Shown: positions 45,014 through 55,900 of the stretch, piece by piece
How positions within the stretch are numbered: the stretch's first letter is position 1
How the letters are laid out: each line of letters starts with the position of its first letter
Assembly: GCA_018394315.1 (NCBI GenBank)
Contig: CP074575.1
Location: 709,501-773,500 of the forward strand
Reading direction: 5' to 3'
DNA length: 64,000 nucleotides
Origin: Mycoplasmatota bacterium
GTDB lineage: Bacteria > Bacillota_I > Bacilli_A > MAG-NZ
Notes under the pieces: model-generated
Told to the model about the DNA's origin: nothing
Seen by the model: only the letters and a program-made list of their open reading frames with translations
The model's database searches: none
Position numbers and translations under genes: made by a program

Positions 45014-45731
45014 TTTATTAGCTTATGACGGTCTAAAAATAATACAAAGGCCAGATATGTTTAATTTCTCATTAGATTCTTTACTTCTTGGATATTTTGC
45101 GCCAGTTAACTATAAAACAAAGGAAATTATCGACTTATGCACTGGAAACGCTCCAGTAGCAATGTATTTGTCTTTAAGAACTGAAGAAAGAATTGAAGCT
45201 GTTGAGATTCAAGAAGAGGTATTTGATTTAGCTAGACGTTCTATAGAAATGAATAACCTTGAAGATCAAATTACTCTCTATAATAGAGATCTGATTGGTA
45301 TTCATAAACAATTAGGAGTGAACAAGTTTGATTTGGTAACATGTAATCCACCGTTTTTTAAATTACTTGAAACAAGTAATTTAAACAAGAATGAATATAA
45401 GACAATCGCTAGGCATGAAATTGCAGCTAGTTTGGAGGATATTTTAATCGAATCAAAGAAGTTGCTAAAAAACAAAGGTTTTTTATCCATGGTTCATCGT
45501 CCTGAGAGATTATCTGAAATATTAACGTTAATGAGAGAGCACTGTTTAGAACCTAAGACAATAAGGTTTGTATACCCTAAAAAGGGAACAACTGCCAATA
45601 CCGTATTGATTGATGCACAAAAAGGTGCAAGAGTTGGATTAAAAGTGTTAGAGCCTATATTTGTTTACGAAAATGGAGAATATTCCGATATTGTAAGAGA
45701 AGTATTTCACTACAAAAAAACTATGTTATAA
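44994..45731 (+). CDS. tRNA1(Val) (adenine(37)-N6)-methyltransferase-like protein
   Basis: SAM-dependent methyltransferase of the YabB/TrmN6 type, 245 residues. SAM loop DLCTGNAP, acidic VEIQEE, and catalytic NPPF are present. Overlaps ricT by 20 bases. Target RNA is inferred from the family. Confidence 0.9.
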   Translation: MIEVVNDLLAYDGLKIIQRPDMFNFSLDSLLLGYFAPVNYKTKEIIDLCTGNAPVAMYLSLRTEERIEAVEIQEEVFDLARRSIEMNNLEDQITLYNRDLIGIHKQLGVNKFDLVTCNPPFFKLLETSNLNKNEYKTIARHEIAASLEDILIESKKLLKNKGFLSMVHRPERLSEILTLMREHCLEPKTIRFVYPKKGTTANTVLIDAQKGARVGLKVLEPIFVYENGEYSDIVREVFHYKKTML

Positions 45732-45753
45732 TTTAATGGAAGGGACTGATATT

Positions 45754-46152
45754 ATGTTTTTAGAATTATTAAGTAAAAGTGAAAAGCATCAATTCTTAGA
45801 TCTAGCTTTTCATATGACAAGAGCCGATGGAAATGTAGTAGATTCAGAGAGTTTAAGTGTTCAAAGAAAAATTGTTGAAATGGGAGATGAAATTAAAGAT
45901 TATGCTCCTGGAGATTTTGACAAAGCTGTAGCTAACTTTACAAATAGCACTAAGATGGTACAAAGAATAGTACTATTAAATTTAATTGAACTTTCTTTAA
46001 GTGATGATTTTTATCATGCTGAGGAACATTCTTTTATCGAAATGATTTTAGATGAATGGGAAGTAACTCCAAAGATGAAGTCAAGTTTAGTTAAATTAGT
46101 ATATATGGAAAAAGATTTAAGAGAAAAGGCAAAAATTATTTTAAGCGAATAA
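45754..46152 (+). CDS. TerB-like small helical protein
   Basis: 132 residues, all-helical and acidic, resembling the tellurite-resistance TerB fold (AFHMTRADGNVVDSES; later HAEEHSFI). The start at 45754 has GGAAGGGA 8 bases before it; an earlier ATG at 45736 overlaps that site. It lies between trmN6-like and rsmI genes, where Bacillus has yazA. Role unknown; the name reflects fold similarity only. Confidence 0.7.
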   Translation: MFLELLSKSEKHQFLDLAFHMTRADGNVVDSESLSVQRKIVEMGDEIKDYAPGDFDKAVANFTNSTKMVQRIVLLNLIELSLSDDFYHAEEHSFIEMILDEWEVTPKMKSSLVKLVYMEKDLREKAKIILSE

Positions 46153-46988
46153 TGAAAATTAATAAAAGTTTCCAAAATGATAAATCAACATTATATTTAG
46201 TTTCGACACCTATTGGTAATCTTGAAGATATAACTTTTAGAGCTGTTAATGTGCTAAATAATGTTGATTTAATTTTTTGTGAAGATACTAGAGTCACTCA
46301 AAAGCTCTTAAATCATCTAAATATAAGGAAAAAAGTCTATAGTTATCACGAACATAATAAGGAGTCTCAAGGAACATTTATATTATCTTTATTAAAAGAA
46401 GGAAAGAATATTGCATTAGTATCTGATGCCGGAATGCCTATTATTAGTGATCCAGGTTTTGAAATTGTAAAAGAAGCATTAGATAATTTTAATGTAGTAC
46501 CGATTCCAGGAGCAAATGCTGCTTTGACAGCTCTAATTGCATCTGGAATAGCACCTAAGCCATTTACGTATTATGGATTTTTAGATCACAAACAATCAAA
46601 AAAGAAAAGTGAGTTAACTAATTTAAAGGAAATTGAACATACTATTATCTTTTATGAATCTATTCATAGAATTAAAAAGACTCTATCAGTAATGCTTGAG
46701 GTTCTTGGCGATAGGGATATAGTAATTGGTAGAGAACTAACGAAGAAGTTCGAGGAATTTATTTTCGGAAAAATTAGTGAAGTTATCCAGAATGTTGATA
46801 GATTTAAAGGAGAGTTAGTAATAATTGTTTCAGGTAATAGTGAAGAAGTAATTTATGAGAACAATTTGAAAGATCACATTGAATCGTTTATTGAGTTGGG
46901 AGACACCCCTAATGAAGCAATTAAAAAGGTTGCTAAATTAAGGGGCCTAAGAAAACAAGATGTATATAATGAATTTCATCTTAAATAA
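46152..46988 (+). CDS. rsmI: 16S rRNA (cytidine(1402)-2'-O)-methyltransferase
   Basis: Methylates C1402 in the decoding centre. 278 residues of the tetrapyrrole-methylase fold: LVSTPIGNLEDIT, CEDTR and SDAGMPIISDPG are diagnostic. ATG overlaps the previous stop by one base. Confidence 0.96.
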   Translation: MKINKSFQNDKSTLYLVSTPIGNLEDITFRAVNVLNNVDLIFCEDTRVTQKLLNHLNIRKKVYSYHEHNKESQGTFILSLLKEGKNIALVSDAGMPIISDPGFEIVKEALDNFNVVPIPGANAALTALIASGIAPKPFTYYGFLDHKQSKKKSELTNLKEIEHTIIFYESIHRIKKTLSVMLEVLGDRDIVIGRELTKKFEEFIFGKISEVIQNVDRFKGELVIIVSGNSEEVIYENNLKDHIESFIELGDTPNEAIKKVAKLRGLRKQDVYNEFHLK

Positions 46989-46999
46989 AGGAGAAGAGA

Positions 47000-47881
47000 A
47001 TGGAGAAATATATTGATAGGTTGAATGTTGGGTTTATGCTTAATCACGAATACTTTATTCCTCATGCGGAGCTTTTAATTAATAGTATCAAGTCAGATGT
47101 AAAATTCTACGTGCTCGTTCCAAGCACTATTAATAAGGATAAAATTGAATCTAACCTTTCAAGTGAAAAGGTAGATATAATTGTCTATGATTTTGACGAA
47201 TCCTTAAGCAAATTCCCTTTTGCTGATAAGGTGTTTGCAGCTGCACATGCTGAATCAATAGCTTCAGATTATCTGCTTTGGATGGATGTTGATAGTATTT
47301 TCCTAAGAGATATTACGGAAATCGAATTAGGAGATTTTGATATAAATATTAGACCAGTTGATAAGAAGAATATTGGGATTGAATACTCATTAGAGTTAAA
47401 TGACTTGTGGAAGGATTTATATGATTACTTTGGCTTAGAGGATAACTTTAATCCTTTAGTTACTGGGATTGATAATTTGACTATTAGACCTTATTATAAT
47501 GCAGGGTTCATGATTCTTAAAACAGAAAAATCAATCTTAAGGAAATGGAAAGACGCATTTTTGGAGTTATGTCTAAGCAAACCTTTTGAAAAATATTACG
47601 ATGAAAGTTATCTATATAAAATATTTATCCATCAAGCTGTATTAGCTTGTGTCATAATGAAATACGTTGATAAGAAGAATATAAATATTTTACCGGACAA
47701 TATAAATTTTCCAGTTCACTTATATGATGAGCATTCACAAAGGATGGAGTTAGATTTAGATAGCATTATATGTTGTAGATATGATACTTATTTTAACAAG
47801 GAATCACAAAACTTTATTTTCCAAGATGAAATAGAAGCACTAATTGATAAAGAAAAGCATAAATTAATTTGGACTTATTAG
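47000..47881 (+). CDS. GT-A-fold glycosyltransferase-like protein
   Basis: 293 residues. A DVDS (D-x-D) metal-sugar-nucleotide motif follows the strand DYLLWM, and YNAGFMILKT resembles the N-A-G segment of GT8/GT-A enzymes. No membrane helix or signal, so cytoplasmic. AAAGGAG upstream; it ends the rsmI unit and lies just before the metS T-box. Donor and acceptor unknown. Confidence 0.65.
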   Translation: MEKYIDRLNVGFMLNHEYFIPHAELLINSIKSDVKFYVLVPSTINKDKIESNLSSEKVDIIVYDFDESLSKFPFADKVFAAAHAESIASDYLLWMDVDSIFLRDITEIELGDFDINIRPVDKKNIGIEYSLELNDLWKDLYDYFGLEDNFNPLVTGIDNLTIRPYYNAGFMILKTEKSILRKWKDAFLELCLSKPFEKYYDESYLYKIFIHQAVLACVIMKYVDKKNINILPDNINFPVHLYDEHSQRMELDLDSIICCRYDTYFNKESQNFIFQDEIEALIDKEKHKLIWTY

Positions 47882-47908
47882 AGAAAATATAATTAAATAT
47901 TTTAATTA

Positions 47909-47938
47909 TTGACATACTTTTTATATGTGTTATATTAT
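47909..47938 (+). promoter_or_regulatory. Promoter of the T-box-metS unit
   Basis: TTGACA (47909-47914) with a TATATT/TATTAT -10 at 47931-47938, spacing 16-18. Confidence 0.7.
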
Positions 47939-47944
47939 ACTTAA

Positions 47945-48168
47945 TAAGATGATGAAGGAAAGAGATATAGCGAAAGTCTTTTAGAGAGTCCTGGTAGCTG
48001 AAAAAGGATAGATTAGTAAGTGTTGAAAATGGTTCCGGAATTTATTAGAGGAAAGGCTAATACGTAAACTTGCGTTAAAAGTATAGAGTGCGAAGTTTTT
48101 CTTCGAACTAAGGTGGTACCGCGAATTTTTCGTCCTTAGAGATTTATTCTTTAAGGACTTTTTATTTT
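47945..48168 (+). promoter_or_regulatory. T-box riboswitch, methionine specifier
   Basis: Leader RNA that senses uncharged tRNA and controls metS by antitermination. The T-box sequence AAGGTGGTACCGCG is at about 48110-48123. An intrinsic terminator follows (GTCCTTA/TAAGGAC, 48132-48157, then T-rich). The stem I region has GAAAATGG, placing a Met codon ATG at 48029-48031 in the expected specifier loop, which agrees with the downstream gene. Confidence 0.93.
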
Positions 48169-48236
48169 GAGGTGCTCATATTAGTAATTATAATGCTATA
48201 GGAAAATAAAAAAGACTTTCTTTAGGAGGAAACTTT

Positions 48237-50141
48237 ATGAAACCATATTATATTACAACAGCAATAGCTTATACATCGGGAACACCTCATATAGGAAATG
48301 TATATGAAATTATTTTAGCTGATGCGATTGCTAGATTTAAAAGATTAGAAGGTTACGATGTCTTCTTTCAAACAGGGACTGATGAACATGGACAAAAAAT
48401 TGAATTGAAAGCTACAGAGCTTGGCTTGACCCCACAATCATTTGTTGATAAGGTCGCTAGTGATATTAGAAGGATTTTTGATTCTGTTAACATCTCTTAT
48501 GATAAATTCATTCGAACAACTGACGATTACCATAAGAATCAAGTTCAAAAAATATTCAAGAGACTATATGACCAGGGTGATATTTATAAAGGATATTACG
48601 AAGGTTTATACTGTGTAGCTTGTGAATCATTTTATACAAATAGTCAATTAGTCGAGGATAAGTGTCCAGACTGTGGAGACTCTGTAACTGAAACTAAGGA
48701 AGAAGCGTACTTCTTAAGACTAAGTAATTATCAAGAACGATTAGTTAAGCATATAGAAGAAAACCCCAGTTTTATTCAACCAGAATCAAGAAAAAATGAG
48801 ATGCTGAATAATTTTATTAAGGATGGAATTCAAGATCTATGTGTATCTAGAACATCATTCAAATGGGGTGTACCAGTCTCATTTGATGAGGATCATGTTA
48901 CATATGTTTGGATAGATGCTCTTTCGAACTACATTACTGGTTTAGGATATGATCTAGATGGGAATCACAGTGATTTGTATAAAAAATATTGGCCGGCTGA
49001 TGTTCATTTGATTGGTAAAGATATTTTAAGATTCCATACTATATATTGGCCAATAATGTTGATGGCATTAGGTGAAGAGTTGCCTAAACAAGTTTTTGGA
49101 CACCCATGGTTACTGGTAGGCAAAGGTAAGATGAGTAAGTCAAAGGGTAACAGTTTATATACAGACGATTTAGTAGCTCAGTATGGTGTAGATGCGATTA
49201 GGTACTATGTATTAAGAGAGACTCCTTTTAGCAGCGATGGAAATATAACTCCAGAGGTAATAACTGAAAGATATAATTCTGAATTAGCAAACACTTTAAG
49301 TAACTTAGTTAATAGAACAATTTCGATGACAAATAAGTATCATGATGGTGTTGTATATCCTCAAGGCGAACTTAATGAAATAGATGAAGATTTAATTAAT
49401 ACTGTCTTAGAGACAAAGCGAATAGTCATCAGCAAAATGAATGAATTAAGAGTAAGTGATGCACTGATTGAAATTATGAATACTTTAAGAAGAACCAATA
49501 AATACATAGATGAAACTGAGCCTTGGATATTAGGAAGAGATGAAGCCAATAAAGAAAGATTAAGTACAGTTTTATATAATTTATTGGAGTCTATAAGACA
49601 TTGTGCAGTTTTACTTCAAGCGTTCATTCCAGAAACATCTGCTAATATCTTTAATCAAATAAAGTCAGATAAGACTTCATTTGATTCAATTGATTCATTT
49701 GGTGGCATGACAAAAGTCACTCTAGAAAAGCCAAATCCAATCTTTAATAGGTTAGATGTCGATAAAACTCTTGCAGAGTTTAATGAAAGAATAAAAGTTG
49801 ATGAACTAGTGTCTGATGTATTGGATGAAATTGAATTTGATGATTTCGCTAAAATTGATATGCGTATAGGTGAAGTCATTGAATGTAAATTACATCCTAA
49901 AGCTGACAGATTATTAATAAGTAAAGTAGATATAGGGACAGAAGTAAGGCAAATCGTTTCTGGAATAGCAGAACATGTGAAACCAGAGCAATTTGTTGGA
50001 CAGAGAGTAGTTGTAGTAACAAATTTAAAATCAATTAAATTAAGAGGTGAACTATCTGAAGGAATGATATTAGCTGCTTCAACTGATTCTGATTTAGAGG
50101 TTGTTTCGGTAAATATTGAAAAAGGAGCAAAGGTAAAATGA
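48237..50141 (+). CDS. metG: Methionyl-tRNA synthetase
   Basis: Class I aminoacyl-tRNA synthetase (metS in Bacillus), 634 residues. HIGH motif as TPHIGN, zinc-knuckle Cys (CVACE and CPDCGD), KMSKSKGN, and a C-terminal EMAP-II-like tRNA-binding domain (from about 535, FAKIDMRIGEV). AGGAGGA upstream. Expression is under the T-box. Overlaps yitT by four bases; ends in UGA, used here as a stop. Confidence 0.97.
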   Translation: MKPYYITTAIAYTSGTPHIGNVYEIILADAIARFKRLEGYDVFFQTGTDEHGQKIELKATELGLTPQSFVDKVASDIRRIFDSVNISYDKFIRTTDDYHKNQVQKIFKRLYDQGDIYKGYYEGLYCVACESFYTNSQLVEDKCPDCGDSVTETKEEAYFLRLSNYQERLVKHIEENPSFIQPESRKNEMLNNFIKDGIQDLCVSRTSFKWGVPVSFDEDHVTYVWIDALSNYITGLGYDLDGNHSDLYKKYWPADVHLIGKDILRFHTIYWPIMLMALGEELPKQVFGHPWLLVGKGKMSKSKGNSLYTDDLVAQYGVDAIRYYVLRETPFSSDGNITPEVITERYNSELANTLSNLVNRTISMTNKYHDGVVYPQGELNEIDEDLINTVLETKRIVISKMNELRVSDALIEIMNTLRRTNKYIDETEPWILGRDEANKERLSTVLYNLLESIRHCAVLLQAFIPETSANIFNQIKSDKTSFDSIDSFGGMTKVTLEKPNPIFNRLDVDKTLAEFNERIKVDELVSDVLDEIEFDDFAKIDMRIGEVIECKLHPKADRLLISKVDIGTEVRQIVSGIAEHVKPEQFVGQRVVVVTNLKSIKLRGELSEGMILAASTDSDLEVVSVNIEKGAKVK

Positions 50142-50998
50142 GCAATTTTCACTTAGAGGCTAGAAGACTATTTATTGTAGGAATTGCAACTATAGTTTAT
50201 GTTATTGGAGTTGGGTATTTTATTGTACCTGCAGGTTTATTAACTGGAGGGATAACTGGATTTTCAATCATAATTAAAATGCTTTTTTCTAAGATTGATA
50301 TTAATATGAATTTAGGTTTATTAGTATTCATTTTAGATATACCAGTGCTTATTATTGGATTAAAAGGTGTTTCAAGAAAGTTCTTTTATTACACAATGTT
50401 TTCCATTATTCTTCAATCAATTCTTTTAGGTGTTTTTACTCACTCTACTTCTATCTTCGATGGTGATGTTTTAGCTGATTCGATTATTGGAGGTATGCTT
50501 GTTGGTGTAGGTTCTGGTATTGCCTTAAGAGCAGGTGCATCTTTAGGTGGAATGGATGTTATTAGTCAATTTTTGTCGCTTAAGAAGAAATCTAGTGTTG
50601 GGTTGATTAACATAACTGCGAATGGTATATTACTACTTATCAGTATTATCTATTTTGAACCGCAAGTTGCGTTATACACTTTATTAGGGTATATTACTGC
50701 GAGTATTATTGTGGATAAGATACACACTGGATATAAACGAGTTAAGGTTGAAATAATAACAGGAGAGGGATTAGAAGTAAAAGATAAATTACTTGCTTCT
50801 TATGAACACGGTATTACGATGTATGATGCTGTAGGTGCTTATACTGGTAATCAAAAAAAGATTCTTACCATGGTAACTCAATCTCATGAGGTATACGATG
50901 TTAAGAAATCAGTATTAAGTATTGATCCAGATGCATTTATAACAATTACACCAGTAAGGCATTTGAATGGTAAGTTTAACCAAATTATCATAAAGTGA
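50138..50998 (+). CDS. YitT family membrane protein (DUF2179)
   Basis: 286 residues: five or six membrane helices (about 10-180), then a cytosolic DUF2179 domain (about 195-286). Conserved GLLTGGITG and RAGASLGGMD are seen. The function of the family is not known. Its ATG overlaps the metG stop; a terminator follows. Confidence 0.9.
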   Translation: MSNFHLEARRLFIVGIATIVYVIGVGYFIVPAGLLTGGITGFSIIIKMLFSKIDINMNLGLLVFILDIPVLIIGLKGVSRKFFYYTMFSIILQSILLGVFTHSTSIFDGDVLADSIIGGMLVGVGSGIALRAGASLGGMDVISQFLSLKKKSSVGLINITANGILLLISIIYFEPQVALYTLLGYITASIIVDKIHTGYKRVKVEIITGEGLEVKDKLLASYEHGITMYDAVGAYTGNQKKILTMVTQSHEVYDVKKSVLSIDPDAFITITPVRHLNGKFNQIIIK

Positions 50999-51018
50999 TT
51001 ATTTAATTTAAACATATG

Positions 51019-51048
51019 CTAGTCTATTTAATAGACTAGTTTTTTTTT
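51019..51048 (+). terminator. Terminator after yitT
   Basis: Stem CTAGTCTA/TAGACTAG with 5-base loop and nine T. Confidence 0.93.
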
Positions 51049-51199
51049 ATAAACATTTTTGAAGAGTATATCTAAAAGATATTAATAAGTCATTACCGGC
51101 TTTTTACCTTTACAATTTATTCATTTCTCATTAATCCTAGAGAAACTGTATAGAGTAAGATGCCTATTTTCTTATGAAAGCCTTTACTTTGTTTACTAG
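51049..51199. other. Gene-free spacer before the purine operon
   Basis: AT-rich, no gene or RNA recognised. Confidence 0.4.
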
Positions 51200-51228
51200 T
51201 TGTGAATGGTTTAGTAGAATGTTATAAT
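51200..51228 (+). promoter_or_regulatory. Promoter of the purine operon
   Basis: TTGTGA (51200-51205), 17-base spacer, TATAAT (51223-51228), just upstream of the riboswitch. Confidence 0.75.
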
Positions 51229-51245
51229 AACTTTGTAATTGAATA

Positions 51246-51377
51246 GGTATGTATATCAGCTCAAATATGGTGAGCAAGTTTCTACCCCATGACCGTAAAT
51301 TTTGGGACTACATAACGCTAGGGAAATTATATATTTTCTTTTGCTGTTATGGGGAGTTTTTTACTCCCTTTTACTAT
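51246..51377 (+). promoter_or_regulatory. Guanine-class purine riboswitch with terminator
   Basis: Aptamer about 51246-51316: P1 TATGTA/TACATA, P2 with loop AAATATGG, conserved GTTTCTACC, P3 loop CCGTAAA. The specificity base in GGGACTACATA (51308, matching position 74 of the xpt aptamer) is C, which predicts guanine/hypoxanthine binding. Expression platform: CATAAC (51311-51316) can pair with GTTATG (51346-51351) as antiterminator, competing with terminator GGGAGT/ACTCCC (51352-51368) plus T-tract. Ligand would turn the operon off. Confidence 0.93.
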
Positions 51378-51398
51378 TTTATTGAAACGAGGTAAATT

Positions 51399-51875
51399 AT
51401 GAAACCAATAGTTGGAGTTATTATGGGATCAACATCAGATTGGAATGTTATGAAAGAGGCATGTAGTGTGCTTGATTTATTAGAGATTCCTTATGAAAAG
51501 GATGTGGTTAGTGCACATCGTACGCCTGACAAAATGTTTAAATATGCAAGTGAAGCAAGAGAAAGAGGTATTAGAGTGATTATCGCAGGTGCTGGTGGTG
51601 CTGCACATTTACCAGGAATGGTAGCTAGTAAAACTACTTTACCTGTTATTGGGGTGCCTGTTAAATCAAGTAACTTGAGTGGTATGGATTCATTATTATC
51701 TATAGTACAAATGCCTGGTGGAATACCAGTAGCTACTGTAGCGATTAATCAGGCTAAGAACGCTGGGTTACTAGCTGTACAAATAATCTCAATTTATGAT
51801 GCTGCTGTTAAAAATAGAATAGAAGATTATCGTTTAAATATGAAAAACTCTATTTTAGAAAGTGAGCTAGATTAA
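51399..51875 (+). CDS. purE: N5-carboxyaminoimidazole ribonucleotide mutase
   Basis: Class I PurE, which converts N5-CAIR to CAIR. 158 residues; GSTSDW and SAHRTPD are typical, and [11 protein letters not shown] follows. First gene after the riboswitch; the stop overlaps purK by one base. Confidence 0.97.
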   Translation: MKPIVGVIMGSTSDWNVMKEACSVLDLLEIPYEKDVVSAHRTPDKMFKYASEARERGIRVIIAGAGGAAHLPGMVASKTTLPVIGVPVKSSNLSGMDSLLSIVQMPGGIPVATVAINQAKNAGLLAVQIISIYDAAVKNRIEDYRLNMKNSILESELD

Positions 51876-52963
51876 TGAAGGTTGGAATCATAGGTGGAGG
51901 ACAGCTAGGACAGATGTTAGCTATTTCAGCTAAAAGTAAAGGTTACAGTGTTATTTGTCTTGACCCAACTCCTGACTCTCCTTGTTCAAAAGTTGCTGAT
52001 GAGCAGATAGTTGCGCCATTTGATGACTTTACTAAAATTAAAGAGTTATGTGAAAAGTCTGATGTAGTTACGTATGAATTTGAGAATATTCCCCATCAGA
52101 TAATTGAAACATTAGGAAGTGAATACAATATTCCACAAGGACACAGACCACTTTATTATTCACAACATAGAGTAAGAGAAAAATTGGCTGCAGCTGAGTG
52201 TGGACTTAAAACAGCTCCATTTTATCCAGTTAGTAGTAAAAAAGAATTAATTAAAGCTTTGAATAATCTTGGGTACCCCTCTTTACTAAAAACTTGTTCG
52301 TTTGGATATGATGGAAAAGGACAAGTTAAGATTTCTTCAGACAAAGATTTAACTGAAGCATTTGAATTAGTTGAGAATACTGAATGTATCCTAGAGGGAT
52401 TTGTTGAGTTTGATTCAGAAATAAGTGTAATAGCTGTTAGAAATAGTTCTAACGATGTAGCTATGTTACCTATTCCTAGAAATAAACATATCAACAATAT
52501 CTTACATATGAGTGTTTTACCAAATGATGAATTAGCAAGTGTTAACAAGTTAGCAAGTTCTATGGTAAAAACATTTATTCAGAAAATGGAGTTTGTAGGT
52601 ATATTAACTGTTGAGTTATTTGTAAGTGGTGAAGATATTTATTTTAATGAAATGGCTCCAAGACCGCATAATTCAGGACATTATTCTATTGAAGGATGTG
52701 AAAGTAGTCAGTTCGATTTAGCGCTTGATGCTATTATGAATAAGAAAATTACTAATCAAAGCCTTAAACAACCAACAGTGATGATAAATATATTAGGTCA
52801 ACATATGGAAGGACTTAAGGATTTTAAATGTGATGAATCATTTGTTCATTTATACGGTAAAAAAGAGATAAAGCATAATAGAAAAATGGGTCATATAACA
52901 TTTATTAATAAAACTCAAAAAGATGTTGAAAATATTATAAATAAGTATTGGGAGTTTAAATGA
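51875..52963 (+). CDS. purK: N5-carboxyaminoimidazole ribonucleotide synthase
   Basis: ATP-grasp enzyme that makes N5-CAIR from AIR, bicarbonate and ATP. 362 residues; GIIGGGQLGQML at the start, KTCSFGYDGKGQ and NEMAPRPHNSGH later. Pairs with PurE. Stop is UGA and overlaps purL by four bases. Confidence 0.97.
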   Translation: MKVGIIGGGQLGQMLAISAKSKGYSVICLDPTPDSPCSKVADEQIVAPFDDFTKIKELCEKSDVVTYEFENIPHQIIETLGSEYNIPQGHRPLYYSQHRVREKLAAAECGLKTAPFYPVSSKKELIKALNNLGYPSLLKTCSFGYDGKGQVKISSDKDLTEAFELVENTECILEGFVEFDSEISVIAVRNSSNDVAMLPIPRNKHINNILHMSVLPNDELASVNKLASSMVKTFIQKMEFVGILTVELFVSGEDIYFNEMAPRPHNSGHYSIEGCESSQFDLALDAIMNKKITNQSLKQPTVMINILGQHMEGLKDFKCDESFVHLYGKKEIKHNRKMGHITFINKTQKDVENIINKYWEFK

Positions 52964-55900
52964 TGGATATAAGAATATATGTAGAGAAGAAAAATGAATA
53001 TCAAGTAGAAGCGTTGTGTTTGAGAGAAGATTTAAACTCAAATCTAGGTTTGAATATTCAATCGCTAAGGTTGATTAATTTATATGATGTGTTCAACATA
53101 AGTGAGGAGTTATTATCTATCGCCAAGTATAAGGTTTTTGGTGAGATAGTTACTGATATAGTATCTGAGGATATTAACATAGATGGAAAGTATCTAGCAG
53201 TAGAATATTTACCAGGACAATTTGACCAACGAGCAAGTAGTGCTGAAGAGTGTATCTCCTTAATAGATACTTCAAGTGAAGTATTTGTTCGAAGCGGAAA
53301 ACTTATAATAATAGATAATATAGAAGATGAAGATTTAGATAGAATTAAGAAATACTATATTAATGAAGTTGAATCTAGAGAAAAAGATTTGAAAGTTTTA
53401 GATAATACAGAAAATATAATTATTGAAGATGTTAAAGTTTTTGATGGATTCAAAGAGTTAAGCGAATCTGGATTGAATGAATTATTGATTGATTTAGGAT
53501 TAGCTATGAGTATCGAAGATTTAAAACATATTCAAAAGTATTTTATAAGTGAGTTGCGTGACCCAACTGAAACAGAGATTAGAATGTTAGATACGTATTG
53601 GAGTGATCATTGTCGTCATACAACTTTTGAGACAACTATTGAAAATGTAGAGTTTTCTAGAGATACTTTCAACAAACAAATTGAGGATACGTTTAATAAA
53701 TATTTAAAGATGAGAGAATTTGTTCATGGGAATAAAAAGCCGTTAACTTTAATGGACATGGCTACAATTTCTGGAAAGTATGAAAGAAAAAGAGGAAACC
53801 TGGACGATTTAGAAATCTCTGATGAGATTAATGCTTGTAGTGTCTATGTTGATGTAGATGTAGATGGTGAAATGGAAAAATGGTTGTTGATGTTTAAAAA
53901 TGAGACTCATAATCATCCAACTGAAATTGAGCCTTTTGGTGGAGCTAGTACCTGTGTTGGTGGTGCCATTAGAGATCCGTTAAGCGGTAGAAGTTTCGTT
54001 TATCAGGCTATGAGGGTGTCTGGAGCAGAAGATCCTACTAAAGATATTAGTGAGACAATTGAAGGAAAGTTACCTCAAAAAGTAATCAGTAAAGCTGCTT
54101 GTGATGGTTTTTCATCTTATGGAAATCAAATAGGATTAGCAACTACTCATGTTAGAGAAATTTATCATCCAGGCTTTTTAGCTAAACGTATGGAAGTTGG
54201 AGCAGTTGTTGGTGCTGTAAAGGCTGATTATGTTAGACGAGAAAGACCCGTTAAAGGTGATGTAGTTATTATGTTCGGTGGTCGTACTGGTAGAGATGGT
54301 ATTGGTGGAGCAACTGGTTCAAGTAAAGAACATACTACTGAATCATTAGAAACAGCTAGTGCTGAGGTTCAAAAAGGGAATGCCCCTGAAGAGAGAAAAA
54401 TACAAAGATTGTTTAGAAATAAAGAAGTCACTAGATTAATAAAAAAATCCAATGATTTTGGTGCTGGTGGTGTTAGTGTAGCAATTGGGGAGATTGCGGA
54501 TAGTTTAGATATTGACCTTGATAAGGTTAAAACTAAGTATAAGGGATTAAATGGTACTGAACTAGCTATTTCTGAATCACAAGAGAGAATGGCAGTTGTT
54601 GTTGAAGCAAAAGATAAAGAGAAGTTTTTAAATTTATGTAAAGAAGAAAATTTAGAAGCAACCCAGATAGCAACTGTAACTGATTCAGGACGTTTAGTAA
54701 TGTATTGGAATGAAAAAAAAATAGTTGATTTATCAAGAGATTTCATTGATACAAATGGAGTTATTCAATCGACTAATGTAAAAATCAATACAGTTAGTGG
54801 TAATTGTCCACTTTATAGAGAAGTTAATGGAGAGAATTTGAAGGATAAGGTATTAAATAACTTATCAGACTTAAATGTAGCTACACAAAAAGGAATGATT
54901 GAACAGTTCGATGCTACTGTAGGAAGAAGTACAGTTCTGATGCCTTTTGGTGGAAAGTATCAAACAACTGCTTCTCAAAGTTCTGTTCATAAATTTCCAG
55001 TTTCTGGGTTTACAAATACTGCTAGTATTATGGCGTTTGGATATAATCCTTATTTAAGTGAGTGGAGTCCTTTCCACGGTGCTGCTTATGCAGTTTTAGA
55101 GTCTTTAACTAAAATTGTAACAAGTGGAGCTAGCTATAAAAAAGTAAGATTTTCTTTCCAAGAGTATTTTGAAAAGTTAGATAGTGTAAATGCATGGGGA
55201 AAACCATTTGCAAGTTTACTTGGAAGTATTTATATGCAAGAGGGATTTAATTTACCATCTATAGGTGGTAAAGATTCTATGAGTGGAACTTTTAAGGATA
55301 TAAAAGTACCACCAACACTAATTAGTTTTGCAGTTACTACTGTAAATACAAAAAATGTTGTGTCACCTGAGTTCAAAGGAGTAGGAAATTATCTATATGT
55401 GATTAAGCATAATCCGGTAGACTTACTTCCAAACATTAGTGAGTTAAAAGAAAACTTTGATTACACTCATAAATTAATTGAGAGTGAAAAAATTCTTTCT
55501 GCTTATGCAGTTAAGTACGGTGGTATAAGTGAAGCTTTAGTGAAAGCGAGTTTAGGTAATAAAATCGGCTTTGATGTTAATACTGATTTGGATTTATTTA
55601 GTTCTGATTACGGGAGTATAATTGTTGAGTGTAATAAAGAACTAGATTATAAAAATGCTCACTTATTAGGTATGACAACAGAGGATATTACTTTAAATAG
55701 TACTAATTTAAGTTTTGATGAATTGTCTTCTGCCTTAAGTACTTTTAGTGATTTATATCCAACAAAGAAAGATGTAGATTTTACGTTTAATGACTTTGAA
55801 AGAGGAAACGTAGAAAGGGATTTATCTGGTCATGATAATGAGCAAGTAAAAGTTTTTATTCCAGTTTTTCCTGGTATGAATAGTGAATACGATATGATAA

